Assembly: GCA_963794215.1 (NCBI GenBank)
Contig: CAWCCQ010000002.1
Location: 310,001 to 374,000, forward strand
Direction: 5' to 3'
From: DATKRB01 sp963794215
GTDB lineage: Bacteria; Actinomycetota; Acidimicrobiia; Acidimicrobiales; RAAP-2
Length of the DNA stretch: 64,000 bases
Shown: positions 8,888 to 19,166 of the stretch, piece after piece
Position numbering within the stretch: position 1 is the stretch's first letter
Layout of the letters: each line of letters starts with the position of its first letter
The notes under the pieces: model-generated
Seen by the model: only the letters and a program-made list of their open reading frames with translations
Database searches by the model: none
What the model was told of the DNA's origin: nothing
Translations under genes and position numbers: made by a program

Positions 8888-10036
8888 TGGCAGTCGTGCT
8901 CGATCCGATCGTCCGGGGGTCTGACGCCGGCTGGCCAACCTGGGACTTCGTCGACATCCGCTTCAATCAAGAGACTGGCTACGAGGCGGCCGAGGTGGTG
9001 GCCGGGCTTCCGTCCGTTCAAGTATTCCAACGCTGGTATCGCCACCTTTGGTACTGGGGCGAGAACGTGAACCCAGGTGCGGCGCCGTTGGTACGCGAGA
9101 CCCGAGTCGGCCTAACTGTGGCGGGCATGTGCGTCATCGATCCGCCTACGAATCTGACGAGGGGACTCTCAGATTGGTACGTCCGCAGTGCCTTGCCAGT
9201 TGCGGCCAATGCTCGGAAGTACGCAATCCCCCACCCCGACAAGGTTGTCGACCTGAGCCTCCCCTTAGATGCCGTCACGAGCACGTTCCATGACCACTCC
9301 GTGCTGCCTCCAACCGTTGAAACCCTCAAGTACCTCGAGGACCTGATCAGGGCCGAGCCGGTCACTTACATCCAACACGCTGCGCCCGGAGGGAGGCGGC
9401 TCTTCGCCGTCCCGGGCTCCGGTGAAATCGCGGCGTCCTCCACACCCGAGGAATACGTCGAAGCCCTGAGCAGACAGGCAAACCATGCGGTCACCGCAGG
9501 AGCCGTCTACCGACTCAGCGATCTCACTGACTCGCTCGGCCGCCTCGATCTGGCATTCCGAGCTGCAACCCGCACTCACCTTTGGGACAACTACCCGATC
9601 GACCTGCCAGCGCGCCTTGTCGAAGCGCCCAACACCGCCGCCGAGTACCACGATCACCTTGCGGCGGCGACCATCCTGTTGGAGGTCATGAAGCCGCCGC
9701 GGTTGCCCGCCACGCCGAAGGAAGACCAAGTCGCTCACTCGCCTCGAGGAGTGGGTGGCGTCGTATGTGGGACCAGAGCGTCAGGACGACGTCGCCCAGG
9801 CAGTCTCAACCCTCAGATGTCTACCCGATCTGCGGAATTCCGGATCCCACGGCGGCGGCAGGATCGCGGAGCGGGCAGCCCAGGCGGCCGCTCGGTTGGG
9901 CATCCCCCGCCACGTCATGAACTATCCGGCAGCTTGGGAAGTCGTGGCGTCCAGGCTCACGGACGCGATCCGGCTGTTGGAGACGCTGATCGTCGAAGCT
10001 GACCTACTCGGTCGCCCGCTACCTTCGACCGCCTAA
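8888..10036 (+). pseudogene. Unknown protein at element left end, frameshifted
   Basis: No family recognised. The first frame encodes about 285 residues (MAVVLDPIVRGSDAGWPTWD ... LEVMKPPRLPATPK). The sequence then continues in another frame as SLTRLEEWVASYVGPERQDD and ends LIVEADLLGRPLPSTA, so one frameshift lies near 9730. The first frame is open upstream to a possible TTG at 8779, so the start is uncertain. The second part looks helical and globular. It converges on the integrase gene (4-base overlap at 10033-10036). Position next to attL suggests element cargo; no function is proposed. Confidence 0.55.
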
Positions 10037-11196
10037 CCGAGAAGACTGGCCGACAACGCTGCACCGGCTTCTTCGGCCATCCCAGGTAGGACGTGAGCGT
10101 AGATCGCCAGCGTGATCGTCGGCGAGGCGTGGCCCAAGAGTTCGCTCACCACCTTTGTTGGGACGCCGGATGCCAACATGAGCGACGCGGCGGTGTGACG
10201 GGCGTCGTGTAGCCGGATACGTGGCAGCTCGGCTGCCTTCACGGCATCGTCGAACCACGCCGAGATCGTGTCCGGGTGGTACGGCCGGCCGAGCTCGTCG
10301 GCAACGACGTATCCACCACCCTCGTAGCTCTCCCCTGCCGCCCATCGCTCCTGACCCTGCTTTGCCTTGTGGGTCCGCAGGAATGCCACCAGCGAGGGGT
10401 CGAGGGGCACTGAACGCCGGCCGGCGCCGGTCTTGGGCGAGGACGTCGCCGCCTTCCCATCCACCACGACCCGCGTTTCGTTGATCTGCAGGACTCCCTC
10501 GGTGAGATCGACGTTCTCCCATCGGAGCCCACATAGCTCCCCACGTCGCAGCCCCCGGGTGAGCAAGAGCGCCCACCCAACCGCCAGGCGGTCACCTCGT
10601 GTCTTCGTGAGGAAGGCCCGCGCTTGCTCGGCCGACCAGGCCCGCATCGCCGTCTGGCTCACTCGAGGACGTTGGATGCCGACGACCGGATTGCGCGCGA
10701 TCAACTCGTTCTCGACCGCCCATTTGCACGCGGCCTTGAGCACGCCGACCGTGATCTGAGCCGATCGCGGTGAGAGGCCAATCCGGCCCCTCGAGGACTT
10801 GTCGGTCCGAAGCCGCTGGACCATCGCCGTGACGGCCGCCGGACGGAGGGCGTTGACCTTGGTTGCCCCGACGTACGGAACGAGCCAGTGATCCACGACG
10901 TTCTCGTATTGGTTCAGGGTCGCGGGCCGAAGGCCGCGGAGGCGCTGAGCTGGGAGCCAGTGGTCTTCCAGCAGCTCCTTGACCGTGAGGGGCGAGTCCT
11001 TTCGCCAGCTGCCGTCCTGCACCTTGCCGACGACGCTGTTGAGGTACTCCCTAGCTGAGTCACCCTTCGCTGGCCTCGCTGGCTCCTTGCGCTCGAATCC
11101 ACCCTTCGTGTGTTGCAGTCGCTTCCCCGTTGCCGGGTCCGTCGTGAACCAGTAGACGGTCCAGGTTGTGCCGCGTTGGCGGATGGAACCCTTCAT
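10033..11196 (-). CDS. Tyrosine site-specific integrase of the tRNA-Ala element
   Basis: 387 residues. The N-terminal arm-binding region (SIRQRGTTWTVYW, then GKRLQHTKGGF) precedes a core-binding domain (about 70-165) and the catalytic domain. All catalytic residues are visible: Arg217 (TRGLRRGELCGL), Lys255 (SPKTGAGRRSVP), His330 and Arg333 (LHDARHTAASL), His356 (LLGHASP) and Tyr366 (LAIYAHV). It is intact while most genes around it are broken. It reads towards attL, 1.3 kb away, and is expected to recombine the 48-bp att sites. The minus-strand frame upstream overlaps its start by 137 bases. Confidence 0.95.
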   Translation of the reverse strand: MKGSIRQRGTTWTVYWFTTDPATGKRLQHTKGGFERKEPARPAKGDSAREYLNSVVGKVQDGSWRKDSPLTVKELLEDHWLPAQRLRGLRPATLNQYENVVDHWLVPYVGATKVNALRPAAVTAMVQRLRTDKSSRGRIGLSPRSAQITVGVLKAACKWAVENELIARNPVVGIQRPRVSQTAMRAWSAEQARAFLTKTRGDRLAVGWALLLTRGLRRGELCGLRWENVDLTEGVLQINETRVVVDGKAATSSPKTGAGRRSVPLDPSLVAFLRTHKAKQGQERWAAGESYEGGGYVVADELGRPYHPDTISAWFDDAVKAAELPRIRLHDARHTAASLMLASGVPTKVVSELLGHASPTITLAIYAHVLPGMAEEAGAALSASLLG

Positions 11197-11854
11197 TCGT
11201 CCTCCTTTGCGTCTGGATCGGACGGATCAAGGAAACCGCGCTTCGCGCCTCAGCGATCCATCGAGAGCTCGAGCGTTTGCTGCCCCCTATCTGCCTTCGC
11301 ACCGCCTCTCTGGGCGCGCCCGACGTATCCGCCTTGAAGATCCGTGCGACGTCTTCGAGGAACTCGTCTGACAGCACCCGGCGGACTCTCGCCGTGGCGG
11401 CGGCGCGTTGACCAACCGCTAGATCAGTGGCCACCAATCCGCCCCGATCCACGTCGTACCCGGGTCGGCGCCCATCTTGAATCGCTGCAGTGCCCGCGGC
11501 GATTCTCTCGATGGCGCGATCGACCACTCGCCCCAGTGGGATGTCCCGGAGGACTGACGTCGGAAGCTCTCTCGACCCGGCCCCCGGATTCTCGAACTCG
11601 AGGTGACGCAGAACGGGCCGTCCCTGTTCGATCGCGAACGCCATCCTGACCTCGGGCCAGTCCGGATAGATGGCCGTCGCGCTTGCCCCCGAAGGAAACC
11701 TCGTACCGTCCGACAGCTCGACTAGCGGTGAATCCATCCCCGAACAGAAGAGGACGAAATCGATATCTCCCCAGTCCACACCGGGTTTTTTGACGTGTCG
11801 GGCGTTCTCAGACACGACCAGATCGAAGAAGGACACGTCGGTAGTGTGCCACAT
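11060..11854 (-). CDS. Element-associated protein with C-terminal HTH
   Basis: About 264 residues from ATG 11854. The N-terminal part (DWGDIDFVLFCSGMDSPLVE, then FPSGASATAIYPDWPEVRMAF) matches no enzyme I know. The middle carries FLEDVARIFKADTSGAPREA followed by an HTH-like stretch ending SSSRWIAEARSAVS, similar to small regulators found beside integrases on actinobacterial elements. The frame runs 137 bases into the integrase gene, which is unusual; the original stop may have been lost by a frameshift near 11200. Divergent from the Xre-like gene, sharing a short regulatory gap. Confidence 0.55.
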   Translation of the reverse strand: MWHTTDVSFFDLVVSENARHVKKPGVDWGDIDFVLFCSGMDSPLVELSDGTRFPSGASATAIYPDWPEVRMAFAIEQGRPVLRHLEFENPGAGSRELPTSVLRDIPLGRVVDRAIERIAAGTAAIQDGRRPGYDVDRGGLVATDLAVGQRAAATARVRRVLSDEFLEDVARIFKADTSGAPREAVRRQIGGSKRSSSRWIAEARSAVSLIRPIQTQRRTNEGFHPPTRHNLDRLLVHDGPGNGEATATHEGWIRAQGASEASEG

Positions 11855-11893
11855 CCGCCGAACTATGGCAACCCTTATGGCTTCCCTTGTGGC

Positions 11894-11907
11894 TTGCCCA
11901 GTGGCAA
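11894..11907. promoter_or_regulatory. Inverted repeat between divergent regulators
   Basis: TTGCC-CAGT-GGCAA, 5-bp perfect arms, 10 bases before the Xre-like start (11917) and 40 bases from the divergent gene at 11854. TGGCTT also recurs just upstream. This is a good place for a phage-type repressor operator controlling both directions. Confidence 0.45.
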
Positions 11908-11916
11908 ACTGGCCAT

Positions 11917-12159
11917 ATGCGAGAGCTGATCGAGAGGGCCAAGTGCCGAGAGCTTCTTCGTTCCGGTAGAGCCAGGCAGGAGATACGGCAGAATGCCGAA
12001 GTCTCCGAGAACGCGATTTTGGCCGAGGAACTGGGTGTCCATGAGACGACGGTGTACCGATGGGAAAACGGCAAGCGGGAGCCACGAGGGGCTATGGCCA
12101 CCGGCTATGGCCGCCTGCTCGAGAAACTGCGCCAGAACTTCCCTGGGGAGCAGTCGTGA
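11917..12159 (+). CDS. Xre-type HTH regulator
   Basis: 80 residues. MRELIERAKCRELLRSGRAR is followed by a clear Xre HTH (AILAEELGVHETTVYRWENG, about residues 37-56). Small HTH proteins divergent from element genes often act as repressors. ATG 11917 is chosen because it begins the conserved part and follows the palindrome. Its stop overlaps the next gene's GTG by 4 bases (GTGA), so the two are probably co-translated. Confidence 0.8.
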   Translation: MRELIERAKCRELLRSGRARQEIRQNAEVSENAILAEELGVHETTVYRWENGKREPRGAMATGYGRLLEKLRQNFPGEQS

Positions 12160-12387
12160 ACATCGACCAGCTCAAGGACCAGCCGACGCTCGGCGCCGCC
12201 GAGATGGCCGAGCTGTTCGGGTCATCGAAGTGGTTCGTGTACCAGCACGCCGACGAGTTCCCGGTGGCCCCGATCCGAGTGGGTCGACTCCAGGTGGCCG
12301 ACACGCCCAGTGCTCATCGCCCTGGGGCTGATCGACCCCCCAGCGCAAGAAGGTGCTCGCCCAGCCTTGGAAGGAGTTCCAACGTGA
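12156..12387 (+). pseudogene. AlpA/excisionase-like HTH protein, frameshifted C-terminus
   Basis: GTG start overlaps the Xre stop by 4 bases. The first 45 residues form a winged-helix/MerR-like HTH (LGAAEMAELFGSSKWFVYQH, then PVAPIRVGR). The expected continuation RWPTRPVLIALGL lies in another frame and ends at 12387, so a frameshift sits near 12285. Such proteins serve as excision factors or activators on integrative elements. The HTH part could still be made with a foreign tail. Confidence 0.65.
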
Positions 12388-12426
12388 ACGGGAATGGAAA
12401 AGTGGCCTGAGAGGGGGGCCGCTTCC

Positions 12427-13366
12427 ATGATCTCCGACCAGGGTGATCTGAACAGGAACGCTAGCACCGAGGCCTCGTGCAGGGTGCGTTCCGCTCGCGC
12501 GTTGCTCGACGCAATGGACGAGGGTCGGTGGCCCAGGCGTGCCAGCGACCTCGAGCTGGTCTCCAGACTCTTGCAGCGGGCGGCGCGCTTCACTGCCATG
12601 GAGGAGGAGATGGCGGCGTGCTACCGTTCCGCTCCTCTTCCGGTGGCGAACCGGGATTTGCGCGAGCGACCTGCCCCCGACGGCCCGGCACGTTGCCCTG
12701 ACGCTCTCGATCTACATGACCGAGCGCGGGGACTCGGCGTTCCCCGGGGGAAGCCGACGAGCCGAGACACTGGGCTGTCTCTGCGAGCCGTTCGGACGGC
12801 ACTCAAGACGCTTAAGGGCGCCGACTGGCTGGTCGAGAAGGCCCACGGAGGGTCACCGCCGGCGGAGCTCGACTGGCGAGCGTCTACGCCGCTGCTATCC
12901 CACCGACCAGTGCAGCAGATTCGCTGGTCGGACGATGCAGGAGATTCACCGGTGCACCGCAGACACCGGTGAAGCAGATTCACCCGTGCATCTGACGACC
13001 ATGACCGGTGCACCAGGTGCACCCCATCTCTTCAATAACTCTCCATTAGTACGCGTGAACCTGATCGATGACGACTTCGCCGAGACGTGGGAGCTCTACC
13101 CGCGCAAGATCGCCAAGAAGGAAGCCCTCGGCGCCTACAGGGCTCGGAGGACGCGAAGGGCAGAGCGAGGACGACCTCCGTGTCGCCACCGAGCACTACG
13201 CGAAGAGCGTTGCCGGCTCCGATCCCAAGTTCATGCTCCACGGCAAGACGTTCTTCGGCCCAAAGGAGCGCTGGAAGGAGATCTGGACCCTCTGTCGATC
13301 GGCAATGAGGCCCAGGAGGAGACGACTACGACGTGGGTTCCCAATTGGGAGGAGGAGGTCCCGTGA
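12427..13366 (+). pseudogene. Helix-turn-helix replication-type protein, several frameshifts
   Basis: Codons 12427-12620 (MISDQGDLNRNASTEASCRV) may be a separate small gene. From about 12630 one frame gives SDLPPTARHVALTLSIYMTE, typical of winged HTH proteins beside element helicases. The next HTH strand, TGLSLRAVRTALKTLKGADW, is in a second frame. The C-terminal part, FAETWELYPRKIAKKEA then AGSDPKFMLHGKTFFGPKER, again needs two frames. The last frame ends with a Shine-Dalgarno (GGAGGAGG) and a TGA overlapping the next gene's GTG. Ancestral role probably replication initiation or regulation; now broken. Confidence 0.55.
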
Positions 13367-14615
13367 AGGCTCAGGCCCAGGCTGCGGTGATCCTCCACGA
13401 CCCAGACGCCGAATCCTCTCTCATCGGAGCGATGCTGGTCTCGAATGAAGCAATGAGGGTTGGGCTGGAGACTGCCCACCCCGGCGACTTCTATGGCCCG
13501 ACCAACGCCGCCGCATTCGACGCCATCCGGTCACTCCACAGCCAAGGGAAGCGCGCCGACGCACTAACCACCGCCGACGAGATGCGCCGACTTGGGTTTC
13601 CCCAGTACCGCGGACCCGCACACGCTGCTCCAGATCGCCAACAACTCGGTGGGCATTGTCGGCGCGGCCCAGTATGCCGAGATCGTCGTGAAATACGCGA
13701 GGGCCCGTCGCCTGCAGGGTCTTTGTCGGGAGACCAGCGAGTCATTGGCCAGCTTCGCCGACCCCTACGACACGGCCGAATCCCTCAAGGCCGCCCTTGC
13801 GTCGATCGACCTTCCGGTCGTCGGCGGCCAGCAGCAGGCCCAGACACTCGAGGAGATCATCGACACGGCTGAGGACATGTCCCCGTGGGTTATCCCTGGA
13901 CTACTCCGTGTCGACTGGCGCGTGGTTGTCGTGGGGCTCGAGGGTCACGGCAAGTCGACCCTGCTCCGCCAGATCGCCGCCATGTCCGCCCAAGGTCTGC
14001 ACCCGCTCAAGGACATCACGATCGAGCCGATCCGAGCTCTGATCGTCGACCTCGAGAATCCACGTGCCGCCATCGCCGAGACAGGGAAATCCCTGGTTGC
14101 CCAGCTGCGCCGTACGGTGGGCGACGCTTACGACCCGGGAAGACTGCGAGTGTTTCGCAAGCCAGGCGGCCTCGACCTGCGAACCCGACACGATCGGACC
14201 GAGCTCGAGCGCGAGTTGACACTGCACAAGCCGAACCTGGTCACGCTGGGCCCCGCGTACAAGATGACCCCCAAGCGAGCGCAGCGCGGCGGGCTCGAGA
14301 GCCACGAGGAAGCGGTCGATCCCGTTCTGGCGATCCTCGACGACCTGCGTACACGCCACGGCTTCGCCCTGATGATCGAACAGCACGCCCCAGAGGGCCA
14401 CCAGGGGCCCCGGGATCTTCGCCCGTACGGAGGCCAGCGGTGGCGAGCGTGGCCCGAGATGGGGATATTCAATGCAGCCGGACAGTTCACGACCGGGTTC
14501 GTACGACCTCAAGCGCTTCCGGGGTGACCGGTTGAAATCCCAGTGGCCCGACGCCATCTGCCGTGGCCAGGTCTGGCCATTCGACGGTCGATGGAAGTCG
14601 CGCGAAGGCTTCTAG
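13363..14615 (+). pseudogene. DnaB-like replicative helicase/AAA ATPase, frameshifted
   Basis: GTG 13363 follows GGAGGAGG and overlaps the previous TGA by 4 bases. The N-terminal domain is DnaB-like (DPDAESSLIGAMLVSNEAMR). A frameshift near 13600 moves to the frame of DPHTLLQIANNSVGIVGAAQ. The ATPase part has Walker A GLEGHGKST and Walker B-like ALIVDLEN, and resembles RepA/DnaB-type hexameric helicases. A second frameshift near 14500 leads to YDLKRFRGDRLKSQWPDAIC and the TAG at 14615. It would have driven element replication. Confidence 0.7.
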
Positions 14616-14833
14616 CCGCCCGGCTCACGACCCCACGCCCGCGGTCTCCTTGGAAATCATGTGTTGACTTTTGCGGCACCGGGTAATACCGGCGGCCTGA
14701 CAAGGCCTAGCGGCTGCAGTTCCAAGTAGGCGGAGCAAATTTTGGCCTGTCAGGTGAGGATCCGATCCGAGAGATGGTCGCACGCCGGTCGCTCGTGCGG
14801 CCCTGCCTACTTCCGGGTTTCCATCGCGACCGA

Positions 14834-15121
14834 TCAGGACTGGAAGGTGAGTCTCTCCGCCACGCCGAGGGAGGCCGCCGACTGTGAGGCGAGTTCGGCG
14901 GCAACAATGTCAGCCCCCACGAACACCAACATCTTGGCGCCCCGATCAACGAGTATTGCTCGGACGAGCTCATCGACGAAGCTCGCTGTGGGCCAAGAGC
15001 CGCTCGCAAAACGAACTTCTATAACCGAATCGGGCAGGTCTGCTGGGAGGGTCATAGCGAGGGATTCGGCTTGGACTCGCCCGCGCATCCTCGCAGGTGC
15101 TTCAAGAGTCGACACCGCCAT
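14834..15121 (-). CDS. STAS-like (DUF4325) small protein
   Basis: 95 residues, complete. The core VIEVRFASGSWPTASFVDEL, ILVDRGAKMLVFVG and ASQSAASLGVAERL fits the DUF4325 STAS-like pattern: a beta strand, an S-F-x-D-E-L turn and a C-terminal helix. DUF4325 proteins commonly sit next to GHKL ATPases, as here: the ATPase gene ends 17 bases upstream. By analogy with SpoIIAA/SpoIIAB, the pair could be a partner-switching module; no phosphorylatable Ser was assigned with confidence. Confidence 0.65.
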   Translation of the reverse strand: MAVSTLEAPARMRGRVQAESLAMTLPADLPDSVIEVRFASGSWPTASFVDELVRAILVDRGAKMLVFVGADIVAAELASQSAASLGVAERLTFQS

Positions 15122-15138
15122 CGTTCTTACCTCCCGTC

Positions 15139-15864
15139 CTACCAGCGCATCTGAGCGTAGATTAGCGTCCCGGGTAATGCCAAGGCGTCAGTCGAGGCGG
15201 ACGCCTTGGCCATCGCCCATGTCAGGTGGGCTCCTCCGCTGCGGATCTCCACCGTTCCTCGGAATCGGAGGTCCCGGATCGTTGATTGAAGGCCGAAGCC
15301 CCGATCCTTATCGAACCTCGACAACCGAGTGGTCGCCGCTTCTCTGACCGCCTGAATGGGGCTGGCGAACATCTTCCCGGCGGCGGCCAGAGAACCCGGA
15401 ATGCCGACGCCCCAGTCTCCAATTGCAAATCTCACGGCCCGAATCTTCGGGTAGTGCTGGGCCGCCAAGAAGCCTGGACGCTCTGCATGCTGTTCGATGT
15501 TGATCCCTAGCTCGTAGAGGTTAGAGTACATCACGGAGCTGAGCGAAGCGTCGTTCCAGCTGTCGAGCTGAGTTTCGATCATTTGGACAAGTTGGTCAGG
15601 AAGATCGTCTCCACCCGAGGCGCTGAACCGGCTTAGCTCTATAAATCTCAAGCCGGGATCATGACTCGTTACTCGTTGCAATCCATGGTCGTAGCAGCCG
15701 CCGTCCTGTAGGAGAGATGCGAGGCCCACCCGATATAGGTAGGCCGAAGCGTCCCACTTCCTCGGTGCCAGAAAGGTGATGGGCCAGCCAAGAGCGCCTG
15801 CCCTGTCCACTAGGCAGGCGATAACGACCGATCCGACGGGGTGTACGAAATCGGTACCCGTCAA
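15139..15864 (-). CDS. STAS-GHKL ATPase fusion, start unclear
   Basis: 241 residues if read from TTG 15864. A GHKL ATPase is visible: N-box SNLYELGINIEQHA (114-127), G1 box GDWGVGIPGS (149-158), and RGFGLQSTI (188-196). Upstream, residues 1-60 plus the open frame before them (FLEVDLTGTDFVHPVGSVVI) look like a STAS domain. That frame stays open to a TAG at about 16024 with no ATG, GTG or TTG before 15864, so the true start is either the internal TTG or was lost by mutation. It precedes DUF4325 and is divergent from the restriction-methylase gene. Confidence 0.65.
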   Translation of the reverse strand: MTGTDFVHPVGSVVIACLVDRAGALGWPITFLAPRKWDASAYLYRVGLASLLQDGGCYDHGLQRVTSHDPGLRFIELSRFSASGGDDLPDQLVQMIETQLDSWNDASLSSVMYSNLYELGINIEQHAERPGFLAAQHYPKIRAVRFAIGDWGVGIPGSLAAAGKMFASPIQAVREAATTRLSRFDKDRGFGLQSTIRDLRFRGTVEIRSGGAHLTWAMAKASASTDALALPGTLIYAQMRW

Positions 15865-16151
15865 GTCGACTTCGAGAAACCCCTCATCCGCGAGACAATG
15901 CAGCCAGCCAGGGTTCCCGCTCCGAAGCTTGAGGGACCCCTGAGGTGCACCCGGCCAACGTAGTCGAGCGATTCGCCGCTCGTCGTCCGCCTCCGAGTCC
16001 TGCTCCTGCTGGGACTTCCTGGCCTAAATCCCGGGCCAGGTGAGTGGGTGCCTGGGTGGGCTCGGCACTCAAACGATCTCTCGTCGAAGTGAAGGCTCCG
16101 CGTGGCCCTGCAGACCTCGTAGAGTCTTGCCCGTGACGGAGCTCGATCAAG

Positions 16152-19100
16152 ATGCCATTTGACCTCGGCGAGACGCTCAGGACATTGGCATCAAGAAATC
16201 CCGGCCGCACAGAGGCCGACATCCAGGCTGCAGTGAGAGACGTGCTCCTCTTCGGAGGATTCGAGCTTCACGACGAGGAGGTGCTACTGGAAAGTCCGGC
16301 CGAGGATCGACGGAGGCTTGATATCGCGGTTGGCACTCTCATTATCGAGTGTAAGAAGGACCTTCGGCCTGCGAATGCCCTGAGAAGGGCGGAGCAACAA
16401 CTTGGTGAATATCTGGCTGCTAAGGGCGGAGTTGTTGGCCGTTATGTGGGCATCTTGACTGATGGAGCTATCTGGCGCCTTTATCGGCCTCGTCTTGGAG
16501 TGTCGCCGGAGTTTGTAGACGAATACATAGTAGCGGCGGGTCGGCCAGACGAGCGAGCGGTGCGTTGGTGGCTGGGAGCAGTTTTGGCGACGGAGGGTGC
16601 CCTCCGCCCTGCCGCCGAAACCATCGCTGATCGACTGGGATGGAACTTCCCGGGTTTTCGTCTTGTTCGGGCCGCGTTGTTGGAATGCTGGCAAACCGCA
16701 CGCGACCGTGGCTCTGTCGTTCTGAAGCGCCAACTCTGGTCCAAGTTGTTGCGAACTGCTGTTGGTTCTCAGTTTGATGGCAGTGACGAACTTTTCGTGG
16801 AACACACCTACCTCGTACTTTTGGCCAACATGATCGGACATGCCGTGGCGGGCTTCGATCTGTTGTCCAATGGACAGGACCCTGGAGTACTGCTCTCTGG
16901 GCAGCTTTTCGAGCGAGCGGGCTTTCTCGGAATCGGTGAGTCCGGATTCTTCGATTGGCCTCTCGACAGCCCTAATGGCGCCGATGTTGTGATCGACATC
17001 ACTCGGCGCGCCGCTTCATTCGATTGGAGCGAGGTTGACCACGACGTATTGAAAGCCCTGTACCAGTAAGTAATTGCACCGGAAGTACGTCACCGCCTTG
17101 GTGAATATTACACCCCCGACTGGTTAGCATCATTGATGGTGTCACAGTTGGTTCGCGACCCCCTCCACGAACGAGTGCTAGACCCGGATGTGGATCAGGC
17201 ACCTTCATTTTTCACGCCGTCCAACGGTTCCTTGATGCGGCGACAGTTGAGGGACTCCCCATGGGAGAAGCACTCGAACGAGTGACCACGTCGGTCTTCG
17301 GTGTCGATCTTCATCCAGTTGCAGTTGCGCTAGCGCAGACCACATTTTTGCTTGCAATCGGGCGTTCGCGACTAGCTGAGCGTCAAGGGACCCTGAGCGT
17401 GCCAGTGTACTTGGGAGATTCCATGCGTTGGGAGGCTGCAGACGAGAGCGTTTTCAGCGCCGGTGGTGATGTAGTCGTATACACGAGTGACGGCGCCGAG
17501 CTTTTTCGCGAACGAGTTGCGCTTCCCGTAGCTGTTGTAGCTGATGTGCAGCGTTTCGATCGACTCGTCGGCGAACTGACGGCCAAAGCCTCTAGCCGGC
17601 CCGCCGGAGCTGCCCGTCAGCCGATTAGTGGAGTCTTAAAGAACCTTGGCGTCCGAGTCGAGCACACGGCCATAGAGACTACGTACGGAGTCCTCTGCGA
17701 TCTCTATGATCAGGGACGAAATCACATCTGGGGCTTCTACATCAGGAACCAAGCCCGCCCTGCGTGGCTGACGCTTCCCGGGAATCGCGTCGACGTCCTC
17801 GTCGGAAACCCGCCCTGGCTTGCCTATCGACACATGCCCAGCGCCATGAAGGAAAGTTTCAGGCGGCGGGCTCGTGAAGCGGAATCTGGGCGGGGGGAGC
17901 ACGGGGAAGGTCCACCCAGCAAGATCTGTCCGCTTATTTCGTGGCTCGATCGGTCGAGCTGTATTTGCGCATCGGCGGGCGCTTCGGTTTCGTGATGCCT
18001 CGAGCCGCTCTCTCAAGACAGACCTACAGCGGCTTTCGAACTGGTAACTACACGAGTGTGGGCGCGAGTACGTTCGTTGCATTCGACCAGTCTTGGGACC
18101 TCTTGGACGTAGAACCCCAGCCATTTCCGGTTCCCGCAGGCGTCACTTTTGGCGAACGGGCTTCAGCGGCCGTTCCGATGGGCACGGACGTACTCGCTTA
18201 TGGCGGCCACACGCGGACCGAGGTGACCGAGTAGAAGGTCTTACGAAGGCTGTGAGGACGATCGTTGTCAGCGGAGACGAGAATGGTTCTTCTTCGCCCT
18301 ATCGGCAGCGGTTTCGGCAAGGCGCGACACTCGCTCCTCGAATGCTTGCACTCGTCGTTGATGACGAACGACAGGGTACTCTCGGCGTTCCCATAGGTCG
18401 ACGCTCGGTTAGATCGAGAAAGACGACCCTCGACAAACTCCCCTGGCGGGATCTCCCTGTTCACCGCGGTGTAGTGGAATCAATATTCGTGAGGCCTACG
18501 TACCTCGGTGAATCGGTGTTGCCCTTCCGGACTTACCCTCCTCTTGAGGCCGTGATTCCTTACGATGGAACACGGTTGCTCGACGGAGGTGACGAACGAA
18601 TCGACCGCTATCCTGGACTTGCCGAATGGTGGCACGGTGCAAATTGATCTGGTCGGCGAATCGGAGTTCTGAGCTGCGAACGCTCGTCGAGCAGGTGAAC
18701 TACTTACGCCAGTTGTCAGTGCAATTTCCAGTGGCGCCGCTACGCGTCATTTACACCAAGGCGGGATCAACCCTGACAGCGGCCTACATCACCGATTCCG
18801 CTGCAATCATCGATACGAGTCTCTACTGGGCGACAGTGACCAATCTGGAAGAGGCTCGTTACCTTGTTGCAATCCTGAATTCCCCAGCGATAACCCGACT
18901 AGTCCGACCCATGCAGGCTGTGGGCACGTTGGACCAGACACTTCGATACCTATGTGTGGCAATATCCGATCCCTACCTTCGACCCAGATGACGATCGACA
19001 TCGTCGACTGGCATCGCTAGCGTCATCTGCCGAGCTAGTGGTCGGAGCGATTGAACTTTCGCCGGATGTGCGATTTCAACACACGAGACAGCTCATTCGG

Positions 19101-19166
19101 TCGGCGCTGGAGTCAAGCGGGGTAATGGCGGACATTGATTCAATCGTCGAAGATTTGTTGCGATAG
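16152..19166 (+). pseudogene. Nuclease-methylase restriction protein (Eco57I/type IIG-like), decayed
   Basis: One long gene in many pieces. Residues 1-305 are a PD-(D/E)xK nuclease (Asp57, Glu66-Cys-Lys68 in LDIAVGTLIIECKKD). An in-frame TAA at 17067 stands where relatives have Tyr before VIAPEVRHRLGEYYTPDWL. One base is missing at the SAM-binding DPGCGSGTF (17191). The methylase continues from 17261 with VFGVDLHPVAVALAQ and catalytic VGNPPWLAYRHMP (NPPW). Further shifts near 17930, 18230, 18640 and 18950 break the target-recognition half, which ends YPIPTFDPDDDRH...IVEDLLR at 19166. Ancestral role: site-specific DNA restriction and adenine methylation. Only the nuclease fragment is continuous. 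Confidence 0.8.
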
